A stretch of 13,188 bases of DNA from the NCBI GenBank assembly GCA_022705125.1, contig JAKJFB010000036.1, positions 1 to 13,188 of the forward strand, given 5' to 3'. Within the stretch, counting starts at the first letter, position 1. The number at the start of each line of letters is the position of its first letter. The DNA is from Pseudomonadota bacterium. Its GTDB lineage: Bacteria > Pseudomonadota > Gammaproteobacteria > Pseudomonadales > UBA5518. The notes beneath the pieces were generated by a model. It was given only the letters and a program-made list of their open reading frames with translations. It was not told the DNA's origin and searched no databases. Position numbers and translations under genes: made by a program. This document shows, in pieces, positions 5,708-13,188 of this stretch.

Positions 5708-5808
5708 CCGGAAATGGATGACTAGGGTTCCGGCCTGCACGCAGGTGACTGGTCCGAGAGTCATCGACCTCCTTCGAGGTTACACGGCGGGACAAAAGCC
5801 CGGGAGAA
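5708..5808 (+). promoter_or_regulatory. Guanidine-I (ykkC) riboswitch aptamer
   Basis: All the conserved blocks of the class are present in order: ACTAGGGTTCCG (5721-5732), ACTGGTCCGAGAG (5748-5760), ACACGG (5782-5787) and ACAAAAGCCCGGGAGA (5792-5807). Between them are the two expected variable hairpins, CCTGC-ac-GCAGG (5734-5745) and ACCTC-cttc-GAGGT (5767-5780). Guanidine-I RNAs sense free guanidinium and switch on degradation or export genes. It lies in the leader of the UAAP1-UAAP2-carboxylase-allophanate hydrolase operon. It is the strongest evidence that the operon handles guanidine rather than urea. The outer limits are approximate. Confidence 0.95.
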
Positions 5809-5834
5809 CGCACGCTGTGTTGCGCGCTCCCGGC
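5798..5834 (+). promoter_or_regulatory. Guanidine-I expression platform: anti-aptamer hairpin
   Basis: GCCCGGGAG (5798-5806), the 3' conserved strand of the aptamer, can instead pair with CTCCCGGC (5827-5834) in an 8-bp helix with one bulged C. The inner pairs CGCA/TGCG (5809-5812/5821-5824) continue it. Aptamer and hairpin are therefore mutually exclusive, as in an off-state structure. The bases after it (TGTTCC) are a poor U-tract, so either termination is weak or the structure acts differently. Confidence 0.6.
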
Positions 5835-5847
5835 TGTTCCGTCGCCC

Positions 5848-5860
5848 GAACCGGAGGTTC
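5848..5860 (+). promoter_or_regulatory. Ribosome-binding site of UAAP1 within a small hairpin
   Basis: The strong Shine-Dalgarno GGAGG (5853-5857), five bases before the ATG at 5863, lies in a perfect small hairpin: GAACC (5848-5852), GGA, GGTTC (5856-5860). GGAGGT (5853-5858) is also complementary to ACCTCC at 5767-5772 in the aptamer's second hairpin. Either pairing could limit translation. This is sequence-visible, but its function is speculative. Confidence 0.4.
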
Positions 5861-5862
5861 AC

Positions 5863-6588
5863 ATGACATTGCACGACACTCCGTCACCCGCCGTAGTCGA
5901 GGAGTTGCTGCCCGGCGGCGGCCACCGCTCCTTCGTGCTGCGCCGCGGCCAGCTGCTGCGCCTGACCGATCTCGAGGGCGGTGCCAACGTCGCCACGCTG
6001 ATGTTCAACGCCCTCGAGAAATCCGAGCGCCTCAACCTGCCCGATTCGCTGAAGTGCCAGCACACCGCGAAGCTCACGCGTGGCCACTGCCTCTATTCCG
6101 ACATGGGCCGCGTTCTGGCCGCGATCACCGCCGACACCGCGGGCTGGAGCGACAGCATCGGCGGCGTGCTGGATGCCGCGGAGGTGCGCGAAAAGTACGG
6201 CGCGGGGTCGTTCCAGCAGCTACGCAACGACTGCCACCGCAACGGCACCGACAACCTGCTGATCGAGCTCGGCAAGTGGGGGCTGGGGCTGTCGGACCTG
6301 CTGATGGTACTGAACCTGTTCTCGCGCGTGGACGTGGAGGCCGACGGCGGGCTTCGTTTCGTGCCCGGCAATTCGCGTGCCGGGGATTTCATCGAGCTCT
6401 ACGCGCCGATGGACACGCTGGTGGTGCTCAGCGCGCTGCAGCATCCGCTGGATCCCGCGCCGCGCTACGCGCCGAAGCCGGTGCAGCTCGCCTGGCTGCG
6501 CGCCGGCCCCGAGGTCGCGCAGCATTGCCGCGGCTCCTGCGCCGAGAACGCGCGCGGTTTCCTCAACACCGAACGCCTGTACCTGTGA
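5863..6588 (+). CDS. DUF1989 protein UAAP1 (urea carboxylase-associated protein 1), carboxyguanidine deiminase subunit
   Basis: A soluble protein of 241 residues of the DUF1989 family, recognised as UAAP1. Conserved-looking stretches are [17 protein letters not shown] (about 35-50), [22 protein letters not shown] (about 64-85, split by TAK), [10 protein letters not shown] (122-131) and HCRGSC (221-226). The Cys/His pairs (Cys124-His125, Cys222/Cys226) are candidate metal ligands. Published work shows that UAAP1 and UAAP2 together (CgdAB) deiminate carboxyguanidine to allophanate, releasing ammonia; this is the step that distinguishes guanidine from urea use. I do not assign which subunit letter applies. 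GGAGG five bases upstream supports the ATG. It is the first gene after the guanidine-I riboswitch, with a 10-base gap to UAAP2. Confidence 0.93.
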   Translation: MTLHDTPSPAVVEELLPGGGHRSFVLRRGQLLRLTDLEGGANVATLMFNALEKSERLNLPDSLKCQHTAKLTRGHCLYSDMGRVLAAITADTAGWSDSIGGVLDAAEVREKYGAGSFQQLRNDCHRNGTDNLLIELGKWGLGLSDLLMVLNLFSRVDVEADGGLRFVPGNSRAGDFIELYAPMDTLVVLSALQHPLDPAPRYAPKPVQLAWLRAGPEVAQHCRGSCAENARGFLNTERLYL

Positions 6589-6598
6589 GGATGCGACC

Positions 6599-7249
6599 AT
6601 GAGCACCAGCACCGCGACACTGACGAGCAGCACGCGCGAGGCGGCCGATGCCTGCCTGCGCCACGTCATCCCGGCGGGCGAGCCCTGGGTGGGCGAGCTC
6701 ACGGCGGGACAGACGATCCGCCTGCTCGACCTCGAGGGCAACCAGGCCGTCGACACGCTGTTCTTCGCGCGCGCCAACCCGCGCGAGCGCTACGACCCGC
6801 AGCGCACGCTGCGCCGCCAGGGCAACCTCTACCTCACCACCGGCACCGTGCTGTACTCGAACCTGGGCCGAGCGCTGCTCACGATCGTCGCCGACACCTG
6901 CGGGCGGCACGACACGCTCGGCGGCGCCTGCGCGCAGGAGAGCAACACCGTGCGCTACGCGCTGGAGAAGCGCCACATGCACAGCTGCCGCGACAGTTTC
7001 CTGTGCGGCTGCCTGCACGACGGGCGTCTCGACAAGCGCGACATCGGCGCCAACATCAATTTTTTCATGAACGTGCCGGTGACGCCCGCGGGCGGGCTCA
7101 CGTTCGAGGACGGCATCTCGGCGCCCGGCAAGTACGTCGAGCTGCGCGCCGAGACCGACGTGATCGTGCTGATCTCCAACTGCCCGCAGCTGAACAACCC
7201 CTGCAATGCCTACGACCCGACGCCGGTCGAAGTGCTGGTGTGGAACTGA
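6599..7249 (+). CDS. DUF1989 protein UAAP2 (urea carboxylase-associated protein 2), carboxyguanidine deiminase subunit
   Basis: A protein of 216 residues, a paralogue of UAAP1 (compare [17 protein letters not shown] here with [18 protein letters not shown] there). It carries the Cys/His-rich stretch [13 protein letters not shown] (about 126-138) and Cys111, likely metal-binding, and [20 protein letters not shown] (split across 177-195) near the end. It acts with UAAP1 as the second half of the carboxyguanidine deiminase, between the carboxylase and allophanate hydrolase steps. ATG 6599 has GAGG at 6587-6590, formed over the UAAP1 stop. The carboxylase follows after only three bases (7250-7252). 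The family is clear; activity is by homology. Confidence 0.93.
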   Translation: MSTSTATLTSSTREAADACLRHVIPAGEPWVGELTAGQTIRLLDLEGNQAVDTLFFARANPRERYDPQRTLRRQGNLYLTTGTVLYSNLGRALLTIVADTCGRHDTLGGACAQESNTVRYALEKRHMHSCRDSFLCGCLHDGRLDKRDIGANINFFMNVPVTPAGGLTFEDGISAPGKYVELRAETDVIVLISNCPQLNNPCNAYDPTPVEVLVWN

Positions 7250-7252
7250 GCC

Positions 7253-10200
7253 ATGTTCGACAAGGTACTGATCGCCAACCGCGGCGCCATCGCCTGCCGC
7301 ATCGCGCGCACGCTGCGCGAGCTCGGCGCCGGCGCCGTCGCCGTCTACGCGCGGGCCGACGCCGCCAGCCGCCATGTCACCGACGCCGACGAGGCCTGGA
7401 GCCTCGGCGAGGGCGCGGCCGCCACGACCTACCTCGACGCCGAGCGCATCCTCGCGATCGCGCGCGAGGCGGGCGCCGCGGCCATCCATCCCGGCTACGG
7501 CTTCCTGTCGGAGAACGCGGCCTTCGCCGAGCGCTGCGCCGCCGCGGGCATCGCCTTCGTCGGACCCACGCCGGAGCAGCTGCGCGTGTTCGGCCTCAAG
7601 CACACCGCGCGCGCGCTGGCGAAGGCCCACGGCGTGCCGCTGCTCGAAGGCACGGAACTGCTGGAATCCGTGGAAGCGGCACTCGCCGCGGCCGCGCGCG
7701 TCGGTTACCCGGTGATGCTGAAGAGCACCGCGGGCGGCGGCGGCATCGGGATGCGCGTGTGCCGCGACGACGAGGAGCTCGCGCGCCAGTTCGACACCGT
7801 GCGCCGCCTCGGCGAGAACAACTTCAGCGACGCCGGCGTGTTCCTCGAGAAATACATCGAGCGCGCGCGCCACCTCGAGGTGCAGATCTTCGGCGACGGC
7901 CAGGGCGAGGTGATCGCGCTCGGCGTGCGCGACTGCTCGGTGCAGCGGCGCAACCAGAAGGTGGTGGAGGAGGCCCCGGCACCGAACCTGCCCGCCGGCG
8001 TGGCCGAGGCACTGTGCGCGGCGGCGGTGCGCCTCGGACGCGCGGTGTCCTACCGTTCCGCGGGTACCGTCGAATTCGTCTATGACAGCGCCAGCGGCGC
8101 GTTCAATTTCCTCGAGGTGAACACGCGGCTGCAGGTCGAGCACGGCGTCACCGAGCAGGTGTGGGGCGTGGACCTGGTCGCGTGGATGCTGCGCCTGGCC
8201 GCGGGCGAGCTGCCGCCGCTCCCGGAACTGGCGGCAGGGCTCGCTCCGGCCGGTCACGCGATCCAGGCGCGTGTTTACGCCGAGGACCCGGCGCGCGATT
8301 TCCGCCCCAGCCCCGGCCTGCTGACCGAGGTCGCGTTCCCGCCGGCCGACGGCAGGCGGCTTCGCATCGACACCTGGGTCGAGGCCGGCTGCGAGATACC
8401 GCCGAGTTTCGACCCGATGATCGCCAAGCTGATCGCGCACGCGCCGGATCGCGAGGCGGCGCGCGCCGCGCTCGACCGGGCGCTCGCCGCGACACGGCTC
8501 TACGGCGTCGAGACCAACCGCGACTACCTGCGCCAGATCCTCGCCGACGCGCCCTTCGCCAGCGGCGAGCCGTGGACGCGCTGCCTCGAGGGACTGGCCT
8601 GCAGCAGCCACACCGTCGAGGTCCTCGCCGCCGGCACGCAGAGCACGGTGCAGGACTGGCCCGGACGCATCGGCTACTGGGCCGTCGGCGTGCCGCCGTC
8701 GGGGCCGATGGACGATCGCGCGCTGCGTCTGGGCAACCGCCTGCTCGGCAATGCCGAGGGCGAGACCGCGCTGGAAATCACGATGAGCGGTCCGACGCTG
8801 CGCTTTTGCGGCGCCGCGGTGATCGCGATCACCGGTGCCGCGATCCCGTTCAGCATCGATGGTGCGCCGCAGCCAATGAACACCACGGTGTTCGTGCCCG
8901 CGCTCGCGCGCGTCGAACTCGGCACGATCGCGGGCGCCGGCGCGCGCAGCTACCTCTGCGTGCGCGGCGGCTTCGACCTGCCGGCCTATCTCGGCAGCCG
9001 CAGCACCTTCACGCTGGGGCAGTTCGGCGGCCACGGCGGCCGCGCGCTGCGCGCCGGCGACGTGCTGCGCCTGCACCCGCTCGCCGACGCGCAGGCCGGC
9101 GCGCGGTTGCCGCCGACGCTGGTGCCCGAGCCCGGTGCGCTGCGCCGGCTGCGCGTGATCTACGGCCCGCACGGCGCGCCCGAATACTTCACGCCACGCT
9201 ACATCGAGCAGTTCCTCGCCACCGATTGGGAAGTGCACTTCAATTCCAGCCGCACCGGCGTGCGCCTGCTGGGACCCAAGCCCGAATGGGCGCGCGAGAG
9301 CGGCGGCGAGGCGGGGCTGCATCCCTCGAACATCCACGACAATCCTTATGCGGTCGGCGCCGTCGACTTCACCGGCGACATGCCGGTGATCCTCGGTCCC
9401 GACGGCCCCAGCCTCGGCGGCTTCGTCTGCCCCGTGACCGTGATCGAGGCCGACCTGTGGCAACTCGGCCAGCTCAAGGCCGGCGACCGGCTGCGCTTCG
9501 TGCCAGTCGATCTTGCCAGCGCGCGCGCGCTCGCCGCCGCGCGCCGGCGCGAATGCGCGCAGCTCGAGAGCACCGCACCGGACTGCACCGAGGCGGTATC
9601 GCTCGCTTCGCCGGTGGTGATGAGCACCGGTGAAGGCGACACGCGGCTGGTCGCGCGGCTCTCCGGCGACACGCACCTGCTGCTCGAGATCGGGCCGCCG
9701 GAACTCGACCTGGTGCTGCGCTTTCGCGCCCACGCGCTGATGCAGGCCATCGAGGCCGAGGACTTCGCGGGCCTCGTGGACCTCACGCCCGGCATCCGCT
9801 CGCTGCAGCTGCACTATGTTCCGGAAACGCTGCCGCTGGCCGCGCTGCTGGCGCGCATCGGCGCGCTGTGGACCGATGTCTGCGCCCGCGACAATCTCGA
9901 GGTGCCCTCGCGCATCGTGCACCTGCCGCTGTCGTGGGACGATCCGGCCTGCCGGCTCGCGATAGAGAAATACATGACCACGGTGCGCAAGGACGCGCCG
10001 TGGTGCCCGAGCAATCTCGAGTTCATCCGCCGCATCAACGAGGTCGATGACATCGAAGCGGTGCGCGGGATCGTCTTCGCCGCGCACTACCTGGTGATGG
10101 GCCTCGGCGACGTGTACCTCGGCGCGCCGGTCGCCACGCCACTGGATCCGCGCCACCGCCTGGTCACCACCAAGTACAACCCGGCGCGCACGTGGACCGC

Positions 10201-10861
10201 GGAGAACTCGGTGGGCATCGGCGGCTCGTATCTGTGCATCTACGGCATGGAAGGCCCGGGCGGCTACCAGTTCGTCGGGCGCACGCTGCAGATGTGGAAC
10301 CGCTACCGCGAGGTGGCGGCCTTCGGCGGCAAGCCGTGGTTGCTGCGCTTCTTCGACCAGATCCGCTTCTTCCCGGTCGAGGCCGCAGAGCTCGAGCGCA
10401 TCCGCCGCGAGTTCCCGCTGGGGCGTTACCCGGTCCGCATCGAGCAGACCGTGCTGCGCCTGGGCGAGTACCAGGAATTCCTGGCGCGCGAAGCCGAATC
10501 GATAGCGCGTTTCCGCCAGCGCCAGCGCCACGGCTTCGACGCCGAGCGCGAGCGCTGGATCGCCACCGGGCAGGCGCATTTCGAGGAGGGCGAGATCGCC
10601 CCCGACGTGGGCGAGGACGAGGCGCTGGGCCACGGCGAGCACGCCATCGACAGCCACATCGCCGGCAACCTGTGGCAGGTCTGCGTCGCGCCCGGGCAAG
10701 CGGTGAGCGCCGGCGAAACGCTGGCGATACTCGAATCGATGAAGATGGAGATCCCGCTCACCGCGCCACGCGCGGGCACCGTGAAGGACGTGCGCTTGCA
10801 GCCGGGATCGGCGGTGCGCGCCGGCCAGCGCGTGCTGGTACTGGAGGAGACAGGAACATGA
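7253..10861 (+). CDS. Biotin-dependent guanidine carboxylase (urea carboxylase family)
   Basis: A single-chain carboxylase of 1202 residues, full length for the family. Residues 1-450 are the biotin carboxylase half: KVLIANRGAIACRIART at the N-terminus, HPGYGFLSENA (79-89), the ATP-grasp glycine loop STAGGGGIGMR (158-168) and FLEVNTRLQVEHGVTE (286-301). Residues about 455-1000 are the KipA/KipI-like carboxyltransferase halves, beginning VEVLAAGTQSTVQDWPGR. The C-terminal domain carries the biotin site ESMKMEIPL with Lys1164. It carboxylates guanidine (or urea) using ATP and bicarbonate. The guanidine-I riboswitch and UAAP1/UAAP2 favour guanidine, since urea carboxylation needs no deiminase. 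It starts three bases after UAAP2 and overlaps allophanate hydrolase by ATGA (10858-10861), so yeast-type fusion of the two enzymes is absent. Residues deciding substrate choice were not checked by alignment. Confidence 0.95.
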   Translation: MFDKVLIANRGAIACRIARTLRELGAGAVAVYARADAASRHVTDADEAWSLGEGAAATTYLDAERILAIAREAGAAAIHPGYGFLSENAAFAERCAAAGIAFVGPTPEQLRVFGLKHTARALAKAHGVPLLEGTELLESVEAALAAAARVGYPVMLKSTAGGGGIGMRVCRDDEELARQFDTVRRLGENNFSDAGVFLEKYIERARHLEVQIFGDGQGEVIALGVRDCSVQRRNQKVVEEAPAPNLPAGVAEALCAAAVRLGRAVSYRSAGTVEFVYDSASGAFNFLEVNTRLQVEHGVTEQVWGVDLVAWMLRLAAGELPPLPELAAGLAPAGHAIQARVYAEDPARDFRPSPGLLTEVAFPPADGRRLRIDTWVEAGCEIPPSFDPMIAKLIAHAPDREAARAALDRALAATRLYGVETNRDYLRQILADAPFASGEPWTRCLEGLACSSHTVEVLAAGTQSTVQDWPGRIGYWAVGVPPSGPMDDRALRLGNRLLGNAEGETALEITMSGPTLRFCGAAVIAITGAAIPFSIDGAPQPMNTTVFVPALARVELGTIAGAGARSYLCVRGGFDLPAYLGSRSTFTLGQFGGHGGRALRAGDVLRLHPLADAQAGARLPPTLVPEPGALRRLRVIYGPHGAPEYFTPRYIEQFLATDWEVHFNSSRTGVRLLGPKPEWARESGGEAGLHPSNIHDNPYAVGAVDFTGDMPVILGPDGPSLGGFVCPVTVIEADLWQLGQLKAGDRLRFVPVDLASARALAAARRRECAQLESTAPDCTEAVSLASPVVMSTGEGDTRLVARLSGDTHLLLEIGPPELDLVLRFRAHALMQAIEAEDFAGLVDLTPGIRSLQLHYVPETLPLAALLARIGALWTDVCARDNLEVPSRIVHLPLSWDDPACRLAIEKYMTTVRKDAPWCPSNLEFIRRINEVDDIEAVRGIVFAAHYLVMGLGDVYLGAPVATPLDPRHRLVTTKYNPARTWTAENSVGIGGSYLCIYGMEGPGGYQFVGRTLQMWNRYREVAAFGGKPWLLRFFDQIRFFPVEAAELERIRREFPLGRYPVRIEQTVLRLGEYQEFLAREAESIARFRQRQRHGFDAERERWIATGQAHFEEGEIAPDVGEDEALGHGEHAIDSHIAGNLWQVCVAPGQAVSAGETLAILESMKMEIPLTAPRAGTVKDVRLQPGSAVRAGQRVLVLEETGT

Positions 10862-12672
10862 GGCAAGCCGCGCACGAGGACGACCTGCGCATCGCGTCGC
10901 TGCAGCAAGCCTACCGCAGCGGCGCGCTGCGTCCGCGCCAGCTGATCGCGCGGCTGCGCGCGCGCGCCGCGGCGCTGAACCCGGAGTTCCGCCTGTTCAT
11001 CCGGCTGCTGGACGAAGCGGAGCTGGAGCCGTACCTGGCAGCGCTGGAGGCACGCCCGGCGCAGGAACTGCCGCTCTACGGCATCCCGTTCGCGATCAAG
11101 GACAACATCGACCTCGCCGGCGTGCCCACGACGGCGGCCTGCCCCGCCTTCGCGTACACGCCCCAACGCTCGGCCAGCGTCGTCGAGCGCCTGGTCGCGC
11201 TCGGCGCCATCCCGCTCGGCAAGACCAATCTCGACCAGTTCGCCACCGGCCTCAACGGCACGCGCTCGCCCTGGGGCGCCTGCCGCAATGCCGTGCTGGC
11301 GCAATACATCTCGGGCGGCTCGAGCGCGGGCTCCTCGCTCGCCGTCGCGCTCGGCGTGGCCAGCTTCGCGCTCGGCACCGACACCGCGGGATCCGGGCGC
11401 GTGCCGGCGGCGCTGAACAACCTCGTCGGCGCCAAGCCCACGCTCGGGCTGTTGTCGACGGCCGGCGTGGTGCCCGCCTGCCGCACGCTCGACTGCGTGA
11501 CGTATTTCACCGCCAGCGCGCGCGAGGCCTCGGAGCTGCTGGCATTGACCGCGGCGCGCGATCCGCGCGATCCCTACAGCCGCCAAAACCCGTCGTGGAA
11601 CCACGGCGGCGCCTTCGGTGCGCCGCGCCCCTTGCGCTTCGGTGTGCCGCGGCCCGCGGATCTCGAGTTCTTCGGCTGCGCCGAGGGACCAACGCTGTTC
11701 GCCGGGGCGATCGCGCATCTGGAGGCGATCGGCGGCGAAGCCCACGAGATCGACTTCGCGCCGTTCCTGCAGGCCGCGCGCCTGCTCTACGAAGGCCCGT
11801 GGGTCGCCGAGCGCTACGCGGTTGCCGGCGAGCTGATCGAACGCGACCCCGACGCGGTGTTGCCGGTGATCCGTGACGTGCTCGCGGCCGCACCGCGGGC
11901 AAGCGCGGTCGAGGCTTTCCGTGCCCGCTACCGGCTGCAGGAGTTGAAGGCACGGTGCGACGCCACGCTCGAGGGGCTCGACTGCGTGCTCACGCCGACC
12001 ATCGGCCGGCCGGTCACGCTCGCCGAAATGCAGGCCGAGCCGGTGCTGCGCAACAGCGAGCTCGGCTACTACACGAACTTCATGAACCTGCTCGATTACG
12101 CGGCCGTCGCGGTACCGAGCGGCTTCATGGCGAACGGCCTGCCGTGGGGCATCACGCTGTTCGGTCGCGCCTTCACCGACCAGTACCTGCTCGGCATCGC
12201 CGACGCCATCCAGCGCCACCACAATCTCCCGCTCGCGGGCAACCACGCGCCGATGCTGGCGCAACCGCCGCAGGCGGCCGGGAACGATCGCCTGCGCCTG
12301 GTGGTTTGCGGTGCGCACCTCGAGGGCCTGGCGCTGAACTGGCAGCTCACGGCGCGCGGGGCGCGCCTGCTGGAGCGCACCGCGAGCAGCCCCCATTACC
12401 GGCTGTACGCGCTGGCCGGGGGGCCGCCCGCGCGCCCGGGCATGGTGCGCGTCGCCAGCGGCGGCTGCAGCATCGCGGTGGAGGTGTGGGAACTGCCGGC
12501 CAGCGAGCTGGGCACATTCGTCGCCGGCATTGCGGCGCCACTGGGACTCGGCAAGCTCGAACTCGCCGACGGGCGCCGCGAGACCGGTTTCATCTGCGAG
12601 CCCTGCGGCCTCGAGGACGCCAGGGACATCAGCCACTTCGGCGGCTGGCGACAGTACCTCGCCAGTGGCTGA
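10858..12672 (+). CDS. atzF: Allophanate hydrolase
   Basis: A protein of 604 residues with both family domains. Residues 1 to about 460 are the amidase-signature domain, with the Ser-cisSer-Lys triad Lys81 (FAIKDNIDLAG), Ser155 (SGGSSAGSS) and Ser179 (GTDTAGSGR). The spacing of 74 and 24 residues matches known allophanate hydrolases. Residues about 478-604 are the C-terminal domain, with GAHLEGLALNWQL (His488), SGGCSIAVEVWELP split near 530 and a conserved-looking CGLEDARDISHFGGWRQYL tail. Known biochemistry: the amidase releases ammonia from allophanate and the C-terminal domain assists breakdown of the carboxycarbamate. It completes the conversion of guanidine to three ammonia and CO2. The start overlaps the carboxylase stop, indicating translational coupling. 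It is the last gene of the operon. Confidence 0.95.
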   Translation: MRQAAHEDDLRIASLQQAYRSGALRPRQLIARLRARAAALNPEFRLFIRLLDEAELEPYLAALEARPAQELPLYGIPFAIKDNIDLAGVPTTAACPAFAYTPQRSASVVERLVALGAIPLGKTNLDQFATGLNGTRSPWGACRNAVLAQYISGGSSAGSSLAVALGVASFALGTDTAGSGRVPAALNNLVGAKPTLGLLSTAGVVPACRTLDCVTYFTASAREASELLALTAARDPRDPYSRQNPSWNHGGAFGAPRPLRFGVPRPADLEFFGCAEGPTLFAGAIAHLEAIGGEAHEIDFAPFLQAARLLYEGPWVAERYAVAGELIERDPDAVLPVIRDVLAAAPRASAVEAFRARYRLQELKARCDATLEGLDCVLTPTIGRPVTLAEMQAEPVLRNSELGYYTNFMNLLDYAAVAVPSGFMANGLPWGITLFGRAFTDQYLLGIADAIQRHHNLPLAGNHAPMLAQPPQAAGNDRLRLVVCGAHLEGLALNWQLTARGARLLERTASSPHYRLYALAGGPPARPGMVRVASGGCSIAVEVWELPASELGTFVAGIAAPLGLGKLELADGRRETGFICEPCGLEDARDISHFGGWRQYLASG

Positions 12673-12687
12673 GCGCACCGGCGCGGG

Positions 12688-12703
12688 GGCCGTCGCGACG
12701 GCC
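12688..12703 (+). repeat. 16-bp perfect palindrome after the catabolic operon
   Basis: GGCCGTCGCGACGGCC is self-complementary and lies 15 bases after the allophanate hydrolase stop. It could fold as a strong GC hairpin that pauses or helps end transcription, but there is no T-tract after it, so a rho-independent terminator is not supported. It might also be an operator for the MFS gene. The rest of 12673-12794 holds only the MFS leader, with GTTACACT at 12732-12739 as a possible -10 region. Confidence 0.45.
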
Positions 12704-12794
12704 ACGGCGCGAGCAGTGGCCCGCCGGCCCGGTTACACTGCGCCGGGATCCCGCGTGCGCGGGCCGAACGATACGCGGGGAGGGAAAGGCGCGC

Positions 12795-13188
12795 ATGAGC
12801 GATACGCCGATCCGCACGGCGCTGCCGCGACAGCGGATGTTGGCCGTGCTGGCTGTGACGCTGGCGACAGCGACGGTATCGTTCGACGGCGGCATCGCCA
12901 ACGTCGCGCTGCCGACGATCGCGCGCGAGCTCGGCGTTCCGGGCTCGAGCGCGGTTGCGATCATCTCCACCTACCAGATCGTCCTCGTGGTCACGCTGCT
13001 TCCCCTTGCGGCACTCGCCGAGCGTATCGGTCACCGGCGCATGTTGCGCATCGGCATCGTCCTGTTCATCGCCGGAGGACTGCTCTGCACCTTCGCGCGC
13101 ACGCTGCCGGTCCTGATCGCGCTGCGCGCATGCCAGTCGCTGGGCTCGGCGGCGGTGATGTGCGTCGGCGCAGCGCTGATCCGCTCGC
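12795..13188 (+). CDS. MFS transporter, DHA2 (EmrB/QacA) family (partial, 3' end outside window)
   Basis: The first 131 residues of a major facilitator protein, translated by hand from ATG 12795. A short polar N-terminus is followed by four hydrophobic segments (about residues 15-35, 52-72, 83-102 and 106-128). FDGGIANVALPTIARELG (30-47) is the hallmark helix-1 region of the DHA2 drug:H+ antiporters, and LAERIGHRRML (73-83) is the loop 2-3 motif A. The family usually has 14 membrane segments and about 450-550 residues. GGGGAGGG at about 12777-12784 provides a ribosome-binding site, though 10 or more bases away. It is 122 bases after allophanate hydrolase with a palindrome between, so it may be a separate unit. 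I see no riboswitch before it. The substrate is unknown. Confidence 0.88.
   Translation, partial: MSDTPIRTALPRQRMLAVLAVTLATATVSFDGGIANVALPTIARELGVPGSSAVAIISTYQIVLVVTLLPLAALAERIGHRRMLRIGIVLFIAGGLLCTFARTLPVLIALRACQSLGSAAVMCVGAALIRS

Noticed and set aside
6563..10699. Very long open frame on the minus strand opposite the carboxylase (over 1300 codons)
   Set aside because: It lies antisense to a carboxylase with intact catalytic motifs. The translation is rich in Arg, Ala, Gly and His with no recognisable domain, as expected for the complement of GC-rich coding DNA.
10426..12705. Long minus-strand open frame opposite allophanate hydrolase
   Set aside because: The plus strand encodes a complete amidase with all triad residues at the right spacing. 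The antisense frame shows no family motifs.
1..13188. CRISPR arrays, tRNA or rRNA genes, insertion sequences, attachment sites
   Set aside because: No regularly spaced repeats, tRNA-like cloverleaf segments, rRNA-like stretches, transposase motifs or flanking direct repeats were seen on reading both strands.

Overview
The window is a GC-rich (my estimate: about two-thirds G+C) proteobacterial locus for taking up and degrading guanidine as a nitrogen source. The organism cannot be named from the sequence. The protein families, the sigma-54-type (-24/-12) promoter sequences and the NtrC-like sites suggest a beta- or gammaproteobacterium.

Layout. Positions 1-1147 (minus strand) carry the ATPase (cut by the window edge) and the permease of a nitrate/sulfonate/taurine-type ABC transporter. 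Positions 1148-1491 are a divergent control region. Positions 1492-4197 (plus strand) are a compact three-gene operon: a membrane fatty-acid-desaturase-like di-iron enzyme, a metallo-beta-lactamase-fold hydrolase and a 10-TM EamA/DMT transporter. Positions 4314-5405 (minus strand) encode the matching ABC substrate-binding protein, with its own rho-independent terminator at 4261-4283. Positions 5406-5862 are a second divergent control region. Positions 5863-12672 (plus strand) are the catabolic operon: two DUF1989 proteins (UAAP1 and UAAP2, the carboxyguanidine deiminase pair), a biotin-dependent guanidine/urea carboxylase and allophanate hydrolase. A DHA2-type MFS transporter starts at 12795 and runs off the end.

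The main result is regulatory. The catabolic operon is preceded by a guanidine-I (ykkC) riboswitch. This supports guanidine rather than urea as the substrate: guanidine to carboxyguanidine to allophanate to ammonia and CO2. The desaturase/hydrolase/EamA operon is preceded by what looks like a guanidine-II (mini-ykkC) riboswitch: two hairpins, each with a GG-ACGG-CC top, between 1434 and 1479 and just before the start codon at 1492. Two unrelated riboswitch classes for one ligand would then control two neighbouring operons. The three genes of the second operon, not an obvious part of known guanidine degradation, become candidates for a new guanidine-linked function, such as oxidative release of guanidine from a substituted guanidine, or export.

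Both divergent regions also share one design. Each has back-to-back sequences resembling sigma-54 promoters (5455-5470 minus with 5638-5653 plus; 1189-1204 minus with 1356-1371 plus) and NtrC-like dyads between them. The picture is nitrogen-limitation control of all four transcripts, with guanidine sensing by RNA added on the two plus-strand operons. The promoter and NtrC calls are by-eye consensus matches. The riboswitch-I and protein family calls are much firmer.
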